Assembly: GCF_000503775.1 (NCBI RefSeq)
Contig: NZ_KI629785.1
Location: 124,001-188,000 of the forward strand
Reading direction: 5' to 3'
DNA length: 64,000 bases
Source of the DNA: Brevibacillus panacihumi W25
GTDB lineage: Bacteria; Bacillota; Bacilli; Brevibacillales; Brevibacillaceae
The first letter of the stretch is position 1, and each line of letters opens with the position of its first letter. Under the pieces are notes generated by a model. The model saw nothing but the letters and a program-made list of their open reading frames with translations. It was not told where the DNA came from and did not search any database. Below are positions 8,757 through 17,114 of the stretch, in pieces. The position numbers and the translations under genes were made by a program.

Positions 8757-9287
8757 CTAGCCTAGCTCCTGCAAATCAAGCAATGCGAATAAAGAGATGG
8801 CGGAAATACAGGAGTCAGGCTCGTAGCAAATATAGTACGTCAGCTCCGGCGAGATGATGTACGCAATGCCAGAATACCCGGCATCCAACAAAAACGATCG
8901 CACCTCTTCTCCCGTCCATTCCAGCCATTCCTGATGGCTCATCTTCATCTGCAAATGGAGCAGCTCCAGCTCGCTATGTCGGGCAAATAGAGCTGCTTGG
9001 CGAAGCTCATTTTCACCGTAATCCCGGTTAAGCTCGTACAATCCACTTACGACAAGCTCCTGTTGCAGTACCGCTGCCTTGTCCCACGTTGCTTCGGCGT
9101 GGCAAATCGCGTATTCAGCCGCGACTTTTGGGTTGCTTACGAGATAGACACCTGTGCCGAAAACGGCCTTGGCACTGACTCCGCCTGGAAAATGGCGTCG
9201 TTCCTCACGCTTGTAGCGCTGCCTCTCTACTGCGTACCGCGCTTCCTCGTATTCCACGCCCCGGTAGACAATCCTTTTTTGGTTCAT
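8757..9287 (-). CDS. Hypothetical protein with ADP-ribosyltransferase-like pattern
   Basis: A 176-residue soluble protein that I do not recognise as a named family. Its layout resembles small ART/PARP-like folds: VYRGV at residues 7-11, the loop-strand FGTGVYLVSNPKVAAEYA (43-60), a middle hydrophobic strand, and a late GYSGIAYI followed by YYICYEPDSCIS, a position where many ART domains carry the last core strand. The catalytic glutamate cannot be assigned with confidence. The ATG at 9287 is preceded by GGAGAGTTGGGA; the longer reading from 9308 lacks such a site. A strong terminator separates it from the upstream pyrimidine operon, so it is probably not part of that pathway. Confidence 0.5.
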   Translation of the reverse strand: MNQKRIVYRGVEYEEARYAVERQRYKREERRHFPGGVSAKAVFGTGVYLVSNPKVAAEYAICHAEATWDKAAVLQQELVVSGLYELNRDYGENELRQAALFARHSELELLHLQMKMSHQEWLEWTGEEVRSFLLDAGYSGIAYIISPELTYYICYEPDSCISAISLFALLDLQELG

Positions 9288-9325
9288 TCCCAACTCTCCT
9301 CGCCTCAAATGGCTGATACGAAAAA

Positions 9326-9347
9326 GGAAGGCGCCGCAGCACCTCCC
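9326..9347 (-). terminator. Terminator of the pyrimidine-degradation operon
   Basis: On the minus strand GGGAGGTGC-tgcg-GCGCCTTCC forms a 9-bp stem (two G-T pairs) followed by TTTTT. Confidence 0.75.
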
Positions 9348-9353
9348 CCCTTC

Positions 9354-10250
9354 TCACGGCAGCAATTTTACCATGTCATCGTAGGTCTCCGGTCTGCGAT
9401 CCCGATAAAATTGCCAGGTATCGCGGACCTCGTGAATCTTGTTGCGATCCATTTCTGCCACAATCACCTCATCCTGATCCCTGCTGCCGACCACGACGAA
9501 TTGTCCCCTCGGGTCCACCAGATACGATTGCCCGTAAAACTCACCCATATTCCAAGGCGCTTCCATCCCGACGCGGTTGATCGCAGCCACGTAGTAACCG
9601 TTGGCAACGGCATGCGCTGGCTGCTCCAGCTTCCACAGATATTCAGACAAGCCTGCGACCGTAGCCGACGGATTGAAGATGATCTCAGCACCGTTGAGCC
9701 CCAGGAGGCGCGCGCCTTCCGGAAAATGGCGGTCGTAGCAGATGTAGACACCGACTTTGGCAAACGCCGTGTCGAACACCGGATAGCCCAGATTTCCCGG
9801 TTTGAAATAATACTTCTCCCAAAAGCCGCAGCCTTCGCTGCCAACTCCGACGTGCGGGATATGCTGTTTGCGGTACTTCCCCAGATAGCTGCCGTCCGCA
9901 TCGATGACGGCTGCCGTATTGTAATACGTGCCGATCCCGACACGCTCATATACCGGGAGAATCAAGACCACACCCAGTTCGCGGGCCAGAGAGCGAAAAA
10001 GCTGCACCGTCGGACCATCGGGTACTTCTTCTGCCGCCTCGTACCATTTCGTGTTCTGCTCTGCACAGAAATAAGGACCGTAAAAGATCTCCTGCAGGCA
10101 GATGATCTGAGCGCCCTGTGCAGCAGCATCACGCACCATTTTGACGTGTTTTTCGATGGCCTTTTCCTTGTGAACCTGTACGGGTTCATCGCCATGCACG
10201 TCATTTCTTGCTTGGATCAATCCAATCTTTACCCTGCTCGCCACCGTCAA
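9354..10250 (-). CDS. Beta-ureidopropionase / N-carbamoyl amidohydrolase (nitrilase superfamily)
   Basis: Predicted to hydrolyse N-carbamoyl-beta-alanine to beta-alanine, CO2 and ammonia, the third step of reductive uracil breakdown. The 298-residue protein has the nitrilase catalytic set: E54 in CLQEIFYGPY, K128 in YRKQHIP and C171 in YICYDRHFPEG. It starts with TTG, GGAGG lying about 6 bases upstream, 31 bases after the dihydropyrimidinase gene. A D-carbamoylase activity acting with a hydantoinase is an alternative, but the two preceding dihydropyrimidine dehydrogenase genes favour the pyrimidine role. Confidence 0.9.
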   Translation of the reverse strand: MTVASRVKIGLIQARNDVHGDEPVQVHKEKAIEKHVKMVRDAAAQGAQIICLQEIFYGPYFCAEQNTKWYEAAEEVPDGPTVQLFRSLARELGVVLILPVYERVGIGTYYNTAAVIDADGSYLGKYRKQHIPHVGVGSEGCGFWEKYYFKPGNLGYPVFDTAFAKVGVYICYDRHFPEGARLLGLNGAEIIFNPSATVAGLSEYLWKLEQPAHAVANGYYVAAINRVGMEAPWNMGEFYGQSYLVDPRGQFVVVGSRDQDEVIVAEMDRNKIHEVRDTWQFYRDRRPETYDDMVKLLP

Positions 10251-10281
10251 TGCCCCCTCCTGTCTCGACTGATCTGTCCGC

Positions 10282-11667
10282 TCATGGCCTGGAAAACGTC
10301 GCCCTTTTCAGATACCTGCCTGATCCCGCCTGACCGACAAACTCCTTGTCGCGCACCACGAAAGAACCGCGCGACAGGACGGAGACGACATCCCCGTACA
10401 CTTCCATCCCCTCGAAAGGATTGTAGTCAACATTCATGTGGTGCGTCTCTACCGAGATCGTACGTTTGACGGCCGGGTCAAACAGCACGATGTCAGCGTC
10501 AGAACCCACGGCGATCGTGCCTTTTTGCGGGAACATGCCGAACAGTTTGGCGACCTTCGTCGAGGTGATGTCGACGAATTGGTTCAGGCTGATCTTTCCT
10601 TTCCTCACGCCTTCCGAGAACAGGATCGTCATGCGGTCCTCAATGATGGGACCGCCATTGGGGATTTTTGTAAAGTCCCCGCGTCCCAGCTCCTTTTGGC
10701 CCGCGAAATTGAAGGGGCAGTGATCGGATCCTACCGTTTGCAGGATGCCGTTTTTCAACGCGCTCCACAAAACCTCCTGGTTCCATTTCTCACGAAGCGG
10801 CGGAGACCAGACGTATTTGGCTCCTTCAAAATCAGGACGATCCAGATCCGTAATATCGAGCACCAGATACTGCGGACACGTCTCACCGTAGATATTCCAG
10901 CCCTTTTCCCTCGCCTCGGCGATCCGTCTGACGGCATCTGCGCAAGAAACGTGAACGACGTACAGCTGGGCGTCAGCCAATGCAGTCAAGGCAATGGCTC
11001 GGCCCGTCGCTTCTCCCTCTGCTTCGGGCGGACGGGTATAGGCGTGGTAGATCGGGTCTGTGTTCCCTTCTGCCAATGCCTGTTTTGTCAAATAATCCAG
11101 CACGTCGCCGTTCTCGGCGTGTACCTGCACCAGCGCACCCAGTTCCTTGGCGCGAATCAGCGTCTTGAACAGCGTCTCGTCATCGGCCATCAGGACGTTT
11201 TTATAGGCCATAAATACCTTGAGCGAGGTGATGCCTTCTGTCGCGATCACCGATTCAAGCTCCTGCAAAATCTCATCGTTGGCGTCTGAGATCATCAGAT
11301 GGAAACCGTAATCGATCACTGCCTTGCCCTTTGCTTTTTCATGCCAGGTCGCAATCGCTTGATGAAGCGACTCCCCTTTTTTAGTCAGGCAAAAATCGAC
11401 GATGCTGGTCGTGCCGCCAAATGCCGCTGCCTTCGTCCCGCTGAAAAAATCATCTGAAGTGACGGTGCCGCCGAATGGCATGTCGAGATGTGTATGCGGA
11501 TCAATCCCTCCCGGCAACAGATAGCACCCCGTCGCATCGACGATCTCCGCGTCTTCGGCATGCAGCTCTTTTCCAATCGCAACGACCTTCTCCCCGTCAA
11601 TCAAGACGTCGGCTTGGTACGTGTCGGCAGCTGTCACGACCGTTCCGCCGCGAATCCATTTTTTCAA
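10282..11667 (-). CDS. hydA: Dihydropyrimidinase / D-hydantoinase
   Basis: Opens the ring of dihydrouracil or dihydrothymine to the N-carbamoyl beta-amino acid, and may also act on 5-substituted hydantoins. The 461-residue cyclic amidohydrolase has the binuclear metal site: H58 and H60 in GGIDPHTHLDMPFGG, the carboxylated lysine K150 in SLKVFMAYKN, H183 and H239. Its length equals that of well-studied Bacillales hydantoinases. The start is taken as TTG at 11667 because GGGAGGGAGC lies directly upstream; this gives the usual MKKWIRGG N-terminus. It is the third gene of the pyrimidine operon. Confidence 0.93.
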   Translation of the reverse strand: MKKWIRGGTVVTAADTYQADVLIDGEKVVAIGKELHAEDAEIVDATGCYLLPGGIDPHTHLDMPFGGTVTSDDFFSGTKAAAFGGTTSIVDFCLTKKGESLHQAIATWHEKAKGKAVIDYGFHLMISDANDEILQELESVIATEGITSLKVFMAYKNVLMADDETLFKTLIRAKELGALVQVHAENGDVLDYLTKQALAEGNTDPIYHAYTRPPEAEGEATGRAIALTALADAQLYVVHVSCADAVRRIAEAREKGWNIYGETCPQYLVLDITDLDRPDFEGAKYVWSPPLREKWNQEVLWSALKNGILQTVGSDHCPFNFAGQKELGRGDFTKIPNGGPIIEDRMTILFSEGVRKGKISLNQFVDITSTKVAKLFGMFPQKGTIAVGSDADIVLFDPAVKRTISVETHHMNVDYNPFEGMEVYGDVVSVLSRGSFVVRDKEFVGQAGSGRYLKRATFSRP

Positions 11668-11765
11668 ATCTGCTCCCTCCCTTATCTTGAGCATCCCTAT
11701 GGTGTAGCTCCCTCCGCTCGCTAGTACAAGCTATGCAGCAGCAAACGAGTTGATGACGGAGAGTA

Positions 11766-13052
11766 TCAGGCAGTATCCGAACTGCTGCTTCCGCCTGCTG
11801 CAAGAGCTGCCTGACGTTGATTCCAGGTGAGTGGTGGCTGGTTGGTCGGGATTTCGACCATTTCGATGGTTCCTTCCACCGGGCAGACGATGGAGCAGAG
11901 ATTGCAGCCTACACAATCCTCTTCGCGAACGACCAGGCGTTCCTTTCCTGTCGTAACGTCGGTCACCCTGTCAATGCACTGATGGGAGGTGTCTTCGCAA
12001 GCAATATGACACTTGTTGCAATGAATACAGGTCTCGTCGTTGATCCGGGCAACGACTTTGTAGTTGAGATTGAGATGTCCCCAGTCTGAATACGTGGGAA
12101 CGGCTTTGCCGACCAAATCCATGACGGAAGCGATGCCGCGCTGATCCAGGTAATTGTTCAATCCGTCGATCATGTCCTCTACGATTCTAAAGCCGTGATG
12201 CATCGCAGCGGTGCACACCTGAACACCTGTCGCACCCATCAGAAGGAATTCGACGGCATCGCGCCAGTTGGAAATGCCGCCGATGCCTGAGATGGGGATG
12301 CCGACGAGCGGGTCGCGCGCGCATTCCGCCACCATATTCAGCGCAATCGGCTTCACGGCTGGCCCGCAGTAGCCGCCATGCGCCCCTTTGCCGTCGACAT
12401 GCGGGATCGGCAGCCATTTATCCAGATCGACGCCCATCAGACTGTTGATCGTATTGATCATGCTGATGGCATCTGCTCCTCCTTGGGCTGCTGCTCGTGC
12501 AGTAAAACGGATATCGGTAATATTGGGGGTCAGCTTGACGATGACCGGTGTTTGCGCTACCTCCTTGACCCATTCCACCTGCTGCCGGATCAGGTCGGGA
12601 TGCTGGCCTACTGCGGAACCCATTCCGCGCTCTGCCATGCCGTGGGGACAGCCGAAGTTGAGCTCCAACCCATCTACCCCGATCGCCTCCACCTTTTTGA
12701 CGATTTCGTGCCAGGCTTCCTGCTTGTGCTCCACCATCAGCGAAGCGATCAACGTGTGCTTGGGAAAACGCTTCTTGGTCTCATCCATCTCCTTGAGGTT
12801 GACCTCAAGCGGCTTGTCGGTGATCAGTTCGATATTGTTGAACCCGAGCACGCGTTGACCGCCAAAATGAAGCCCGGCAAAACGGGACGTCACATTGATG
12901 ATCGGTTCGCCCAGTGTCTTCCAGACAGCGCCGCCCCATCCTGCTTCAAATGCACGCTGCACCTGATAACCGGAATTCGTCGGGGGAGCGGATGCCAGCC
13001 AAAACGGGTTGGGGGATGGAATCCCCGCCAGATTGATGCTGAGATCTGCCAT
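11766..13052 (-). CDS. preA: NAD-dependent dihydropyrimidine dehydrogenase, PreA subunit
   Basis: Catalytic flavin subunit that reduces uracil or thymine to the dihydro form. The 428-residue protein begins with a dihydroorotate-dehydrogenase-like barrel: the N-terminal PNPFWLASAPPTNSGYQV and the substrate loop with NFGCPHGM. It ends with two 4Fe-4S clusters, CIHCNKCHIACEDTSHQC and CVGCNLCSIVCP. This is the layout of PreA, paired with PreT encoded just upstream. ATG at 13052 follows GGAGGAGA; the longer reading from 13202 has no support and overlaps preT. Confidence 0.92.
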   Translation of the reverse strand: MADLSINLAGIPSPNPFWLASAPPTNSGYQVQRAFEAGWGGAVWKTLGEPIINVTSRFAGLHFGGQRVLGFNNIELITDKPLEVNLKEMDETKKRFPKHTLIASLMVEHKQEAWHEIVKKVEAIGVDGLELNFGCPHGMAERGMGSAVGQHPDLIRQQVEWVKEVAQTPVIVKLTPNITDIRFTARAAAQGGADAISMINTINSLMGVDLDKWLPIPHVDGKGAHGGYCGPAVKPIALNMVAECARDPLVGIPISGIGGISNWRDAVEFLLMGATGVQVCTAAMHHGFRIVEDMIDGLNNYLDQRGIASVMDLVGKAVPTYSDWGHLNLNYKVVARINDETCIHCNKCHIACEDTSHQCIDRVTDVTTGKERLVVREEDCVGCNLCSIVCPVEGTIEMVEIPTNQPPLTWNQRQAALAAGGSSSSDTA

Positions 13053-13113
13053 AATCAGTCTCCTCCATCTTCGCCCTTCGTTTGACAGAGCGGATTTTTC
13101 GCGATTTTTCAAT

Positions 13114-14469
13114 CTACAGTTGTACTGACACGTCCCGTAAAGCCTTGTCGATGGCCCATGCAGCGCGCTTGCCGTGATTGGCTGCATCCACGACCATCGC
13201 ATCGGTCTTCCCGCCGCCGAAAATCACGTCTCCCGCGGCAAACACCTTGGGATGAGATGTCCGATAGGTACCGTCCTCGATCTCCACCACTCCGTTTTTA
13301 TGCTGGATGCCAAACGAGTCGATCAAGGACACAAAACGCTGCTGGCCGATCGCTTTTACGACATAATCGACTTCGATCACGAATTGACTGTCCGGAATCG
13401 GCACAGGTCTTCTCCGCCCTTTTTCATCCGGCTCTCCCAACTGCATCCGCGTCAGCTCCAAGCCCGTCACCCGTCCCTGTTCACCCAAGATCCGCGACGG
13501 TGCTACGAGCCAGCGGAACTCCACGCCATCCTGCTTGGCGAACTCATATTCGAATTCATAGCATGTCATCTCTTTTTCCGTTCTTCTGTAAAGGATCTGC
13601 ACTTGCTCGGCACCCAATCGCTTGGAACAGGTGGCGGCGTCGATCGCCGTATTGCCCGCCCCGATCACGACGACCTTTTTGCCGATCATCTCGTCTGTAA
13701 GCGGTTTGGTTTTGGTCTCCTCTACCAATGCAATCGCATCCAGGACACCGTGCAAATCCTCTCCTTCTATCTGCAGCGACGGCACGTACCCCATTCCTGT
13801 CGCTAACAGAACAGAATCGTAATCTGCCAAAAGCTCCGACGGCGATACATCGACGCCGACACGAGTATTCGTGCGGATTTCTACACCCAACGCCTCAATC
13901 TGCTCCGCTTCCCACAAGGAGATTTCCTGCGGAAGACGAAATGAGACGATCCCGTACGTATTTAAGCCGCCTGCCTTTTCCTTCGCTTCAAAAATCGTCA
14001 CCCGATGTCCAGCGCGAGCCAGCTCGCGTGCTGCTGACAAACCCGCTGGACCAGCTCCTACAATCGCCACGCGCTTTCCGGTTGCTTCCTCTTTTTGAAA
14101 CAGCGGAGTTTTGTTTTGAATGGCCCAATCCGTAGCGTGGCGCTGCAACAGTCCGATCATGATTGCCCGTGAACCGGAGGCATGGTTGAGCACACAGGCG
14201 CCCTCGCACAACTCCTCAGTCGGACAGACGCGCGCACAGCTCGCCCCGACCGGATTGGCATCCATAATCGTCCTCGCAGATCCGAGAAGATTGCCTGTCG
14301 CGATTTTTTTAATGAAGCTGGGAATGTCTATCGAAGTCGGACAAGCCTTGATACAGGGGGCGTCATAGCAATAAAGACAGCGATTCGCTTCGTCGATTGC
14401 CTCTTTCGGTTTTAAAGCAGGCACCACTTCCCGAAACTGATCCAGTATGTGCTGCGGAGCACTCATCAC
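13114..14469 (-). CDS. preT: NAD-dependent dihydropyrimidine dehydrogenase, PreT subunit
   Basis: Electron-input subunit of the PreTA enzyme, GltD-like. The 451-residue protein has an N-terminal Fe-S domain with CLYCYDAPCIKACP (C31, C34, C39, C43) and a second cysteine set near 78-92. Then come an FAD-binding Rossmann motif VAIVGAGPAGLSAA (about 132-146) and an NAD-binding motif VVVIGAGNTAIDAA (about 267). The AGDVIFGG motif lies near the end. It is the first gene of the operon, 61 bases before preA. The start is either GTG 14469 or the adjacent ATG 14466; AGGAGG is 7 bases from the GTG. Confidence 0.9.
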   Translation of the reverse strand: MMSAPQHILDQFREVVPALKPKEAIDEANRCLYCYDAPCIKACPTSIDIPSFIKKIATGNLLGSARTIMDANPVGASCARVCPTEELCEGACVLNHASGSRAIMIGLLQRHATDWAIQNKTPLFQKEEATGKRVAIVGAGPAGLSAARELARAGHRVTIFEAKEKAGGLNTYGIVSFRLPQEISLWEAEQIEALGVEIRTNTRVGVDVSPSELLADYDSVLLATGMGYVPSLQIEGEDLHGVLDAIALVEETKTKPLTDEMIGKKVVVIGAGNTAIDAATCSKRLGAEQVQILYRRTEKEMTCYEFEYEFAKQDGVEFRWLVAPSRILGEQGRVTGLELTRMQLGEPDEKGRRRPVPIPDSQFVIEVDYVVKAIGQQRFVSLIDSFGIQHKNGVVEIEDGTYRTSHPKVFAAGDVIFGGGKTDAMVVDAANHGKRAAWAIDKALRDVSVQL

Positions 14470-14648
14470 GACACAACCTCCTTACCAGTTCTTCAAAACA
14501 GATACTTGCTATTAATCAATGTAGGAAAAAGCGATTTTATGATTTTTTCATTGCAGAATCTTCAGACATATCCATGCAATCATAATCCGGCTTCATGCAT
14601 GATTGATTTCAAGATTGAATAGGTTGGTAAGGAGATTGGGAGGTGAAT

Positions 14649-15170
14649 GTGAAACTGATGAGAGATTACGACCGGGAAATCGAAGCGTGGAAAAATCAGG
14701 TTATCACTGCCACGGCTCATATCGCCCAATTGGAACTGGAAAGGGCCTCTTATCTCGAACAGCAGCAGCGCCGCCTGAACTATCTCTCGTCTCGGGAGAT
14801 CCTTGAGCTGCTGGAGGCTCGCCACGGAAGAGTCGGAAGCATGGCGACGATCAAACGCTGGGCAGACAGCGGCGCTCTCGGGGAAGTAATCGATGAGAGA
14901 GAAGCGTTCCCGCTGTTGGTGAACAAGCAGGGAAACAAGCGTTTTCTGTATCCGCGTGAAGACGTCTTGCAATTTCTGCGTGAAAAAGGGTATCTCTCCC
15001 CTCGATACGAGGTATTGGACCGCGTTCTTTTGGATACAGATAAGCCTTGCAGTCATGCCCTCATCATAGCCATTGAGCCCTGCGGACACCGTTTTACCTA
15101 TCACGTCCAATTGGAAGCAACGGGAGAACTTCTGACACATGTCGCGGAGGAAGATCTGTTGCGCCCATAA
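14649..15170 (+). CDS. Putative DNA-binding protein with coiled coil and helix-turn-helix
   Basis: A 173-residue protein of no family I can name. Residues about 5-40 form a charged, probably coiled-coil helix. The middle, LSSREILELLEARHGRVG followed by MATIKRWADSGALG and later RFLYPREDVLQFL, resembles the winged helix-turn-helix of MerR/excisionase-like proteins. The GTG at 14649 is 5 bases after GGGAGG; a GTG at 14643 overlaps that site and an ATG at 14658 is far from it. The gene is divergent from the pyrimidine operon and 9 bases ahead of another small regulator-like gene, so both could regulate it. That is inference. Confidence 0.6.
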   Translation: MKLMRDYDREIEAWKNQVITATAHIAQLELERASYLEQQQRRLNYLSSREILELLEARHGRVGSMATIKRWADSGALGEVIDEREAFPLLVNKQGNKRFLYPREDVLQFLREKGYLSPRYEVLDRVLLDTDKPCSHALIIAIEPCGHRFTYHVQLEATGELLTHVAEEDLLRP

Positions 15171-15179
15171 GGAGGCATT

Positions 15180-15581
15180 ATGGAACTGGCCGTCATCTCC
15201 ATGAAAAACCATGTAGAGAATCAGGAAATCTCGCGTCAAATTCGGGATTATCACAAAAAAAAGGGGCAGCCCCTCGCCATTCGATTCAGCGAAGAACTGA
15301 CCCATATCCTATTGGAAGCACCATGTCTGTACATTCCCGATCCGTCGATGCTGAATAAAGACATCTCCATCTCGGGGACGGTGAGAGTTTATGCAGATCA
15401 CGCCGAAATCTATCCGCAAAAAACGGGTTCGACCATACATCTGTTTCTGGATTCCGAATTGATCGACGAACTCGAACAGATTCGTGCCCGTGTCAAGAAC
15501 AAGACACAGGATGAAGTGATTTCAGAGCTGCTGATGCGCGGGCTGCGCTCCTACCATTCCGAGCGAAAGGATTCGCGATAA
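15180..15581 (+). CDS. Hypothetical protein with ribbon-helix-helix-like C-terminus
   Basis: A 133-residue protein with a clear AAGGAGG six bases before its ATG. The N-terminal two thirds look like a small beta-rich domain. The C-terminal segment, TIHLFLDSELIDELEQIRAR followed by TQDEVISELLMRGL, has the strand-helix-helix pattern of Arc/CopG-type proteins. It probably forms an operon with the preceding helix-turn-helix gene. I do not recognise a named family. A role in controlling the divergent pyrimidine genes is possible but unproved. Confidence 0.55.
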   Translation: MELAVISMKNHVENQEISRQIRDYHKKKGQPLAIRFSEELTHILLEAPCLYIPDPSMLNKDISISGTVRVYADHAEIYPQKTGSTIHLFLDSELIDELEQIRARVKNKTQDEVISELLMRGLRSYHSERKDSR

Positions 15582-15590
15582 GGAGTCCTT
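15567..15590 (+). terminator. Short terminator after the two regulator-like genes
   Basis: AAGGATTC pairs with GAGTCCTT (7 pairs plus a T-G), followed by CTCGTTTTATTT. The stem overlaps the stop codon. It is weak but correctly placed. Confidence 0.45.
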
Positions 15591-15596
15591 CTCGTT

Positions 15597-16919
15597 TTAT
15601 TTGAAGTCGTCACCTTTGAGGTAGTTATAGAAAGGCTGGTCCACCCAGAATTTGTAGGTCTTTACTTCCACTTCTTTGCCGAGCTTTTTAAAAGCGTTTA
15701 CCACAGCCGGTGAATCTTCATTCAGGGAGAAGGTCTGCACGATATGGCGGCCGCTTTGCACGTAGTTGTTCGTGATGACCGGGTAGTCCTTCAGCTCAGT
15801 TAACGAATAGTACAGCGGTTGCCACCACGAAGCTCTCAGAAGCCCTGTCGCTTCCTCGTCATTCTTTTTCGCGTATTGGAGCACTAATGGCTGGAAGCGC
15901 TCCTTATCTTCCTGGCTGGCGAACTCAAAGCTCAAATCATACTCTTTGGAGTACGCAATGTAGTTGCCATTTTCGATTTGTACGACCTGGTAGTTCTCGG
16001 TTTGTACCGGCTCGCCCCATTCTTTGAGATAGATGAACGCAGAAGTCTTGGGTTCGAGTTGGACGTTGGCATCGATGCCTTCGCTTTTCAACAAGCCGAT
16101 CAACTGAATCGCGTGAACGATGTCGCTATGTCCGTATGTAATGGTTCTTTTTGGATCGAAGCGCGGATCAAAAGCAGCGTCCTTGAGGTTGTAGCCAGTA
16201 ATCAGATCTTGTTTCAAAATGTTGTCTACCAGATCCTGAAGCTCGCCTGCCTTGATGATTTGCGATTCATTCCATGCTTGTACAACTTTTCCATAGATGT
16301 CGTCCGACGAAATGTTGCCGAGGGCATTTTTTGCATGACCGTTGAACTCCGCTACTTTCCCAAGCAACTGATAAGCCAACTCAGCCTGTACATCCCCGGT
16401 TGGTTTTTGAGCTTTTAGTACATCTGCTTTTACCAATCCCAGATCGATCGCTGCAGCCAATTCTTGTGCAGCCTCGAATGAAACGTTTTCGTCGTAGGTC
16501 AGTCCTGCTTTTGCCCATGCAGCTTTGACCTTCTCCGCGCTGTATGTCCCGGCCAGCTCCTGTTGTTGTGCAGCTTTTACAGTTGCACGAACGGCTTCCA
16601 AGACAGAGAGTTTGCCGCTTGCTTTTTCTACGTATTCAGTCGCTGCCGCTTCCTTGTCCGTGATGCCGTTTGCTTGAGCCACGATTTTGTTCAATGCTGC
16701 CGCGAAGGCTTCACGGGATACCGTTCCGTTCAGTTGAACGCCGTATTGTCGTGGTACATAGTGGCTAAAGTCTGTCGAGACAGGAGTTGCAGCCAGTGCA
16801 GCATATGGTTGCACAGCGGAAGTGGATGGTCCAGCAGCAGCTGCAGCTTGCGGGAATGCAATCGCTGCTGCCAACAAAGCTGCCGTACTTACTTGGAGAA
16901 ATTTCTTTTGTTTGTTCAT
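15597..16919 (-). CDS. Large secreted protein of unknown function
   Basis: A 440-residue exported protein. It has a classical signal peptide: MNKQKKF, then a long Ala/Leu hydrophobic stretch ending in an Ala-rich AAAAAG cleavage region near residues 27-30. The first half of the mature chain is Ala-rich and helical; the segment NGTVSREAFAAALNKIV faintly recalls SLH-type modules, but no full SLH motif is present. The second half is mixed alpha/beta with many aromatic residues (AFIYLKEWGEPVQ, LRASWWQPLYYSL). I find no catalytic motif. AGGAGG lies 11 bases before the ATG. It stands alone between convergent and divergent neighbours, so the context gives no clue. Confidence 0.7.
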   Translation of the reverse strand: MNKQKKFLQVSTAALLAAAIAFPQAAAAAGPSTSAVQPYAALAATPVSTDFSHYVPRQYGVQLNGTVSREAFAAALNKIVAQANGITDKEAAATEYVEKASGKLSVLEAVRATVKAAQQQELAGTYSAEKVKAAWAKAGLTYDENVSFEAAQELAAAIDLGLVKADVLKAQKPTGDVQAELAYQLLGKVAEFNGHAKNALGNISSDDIYGKVVQAWNESQIIKAGELQDLVDNILKQDLITGYNLKDAAFDPRFDPKRTITYGHSDIVHAIQLIGLLKSEGIDANVQLEPKTSAFIYLKEWGEPVQTENYQVVQIENGNYIAYSKEYDLSFEFASQEDKERFQPLVLQYAKKNDEEATGLLRASWWQPLYYSLTELKDYPVITNNYVQSGRHIVQTFSLNEDSPAVVNAFKKLGKEVEVKTYKFWVDQPFYNYLKGDDFK

Positions 16920-17048
16920 CTTCTCTTTCTTCCTCCTCTAGGATGTCCATATAGACAACTATAATTCCCACCAAATTACTTGGTAATATTTCCTTACGCT
17001 ACCATTCTTTCTTGATGAGGTCAAGGCAAGAATTATTCTTTTAAATAA

Positions 17049-17089
17049 AAAAAGCAGTTCCCTCCTCGAATGGGTGAGAACTGCTTTTT
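17049..17089 (-). terminator. Terminator of the zinc alcohol dehydrogenase gene
   Basis: AAAAAGCAGTTC and GAACTGCTTTTT form a perfect 12-bp stem. On the minus strand it ends in a run of T. Confidence 0.85.
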
Positions 17090-17114
17090 GCATCCATGCT
17101 TGTCTACTTATGCG

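Noticed and set aside
8997..10469. 490-codon plus-strand frame opposite the beta-ureidopropionase gene
   Set aside because: It spans several well-supported minus-strand genes and a terminator, and the translation resembles no protein.
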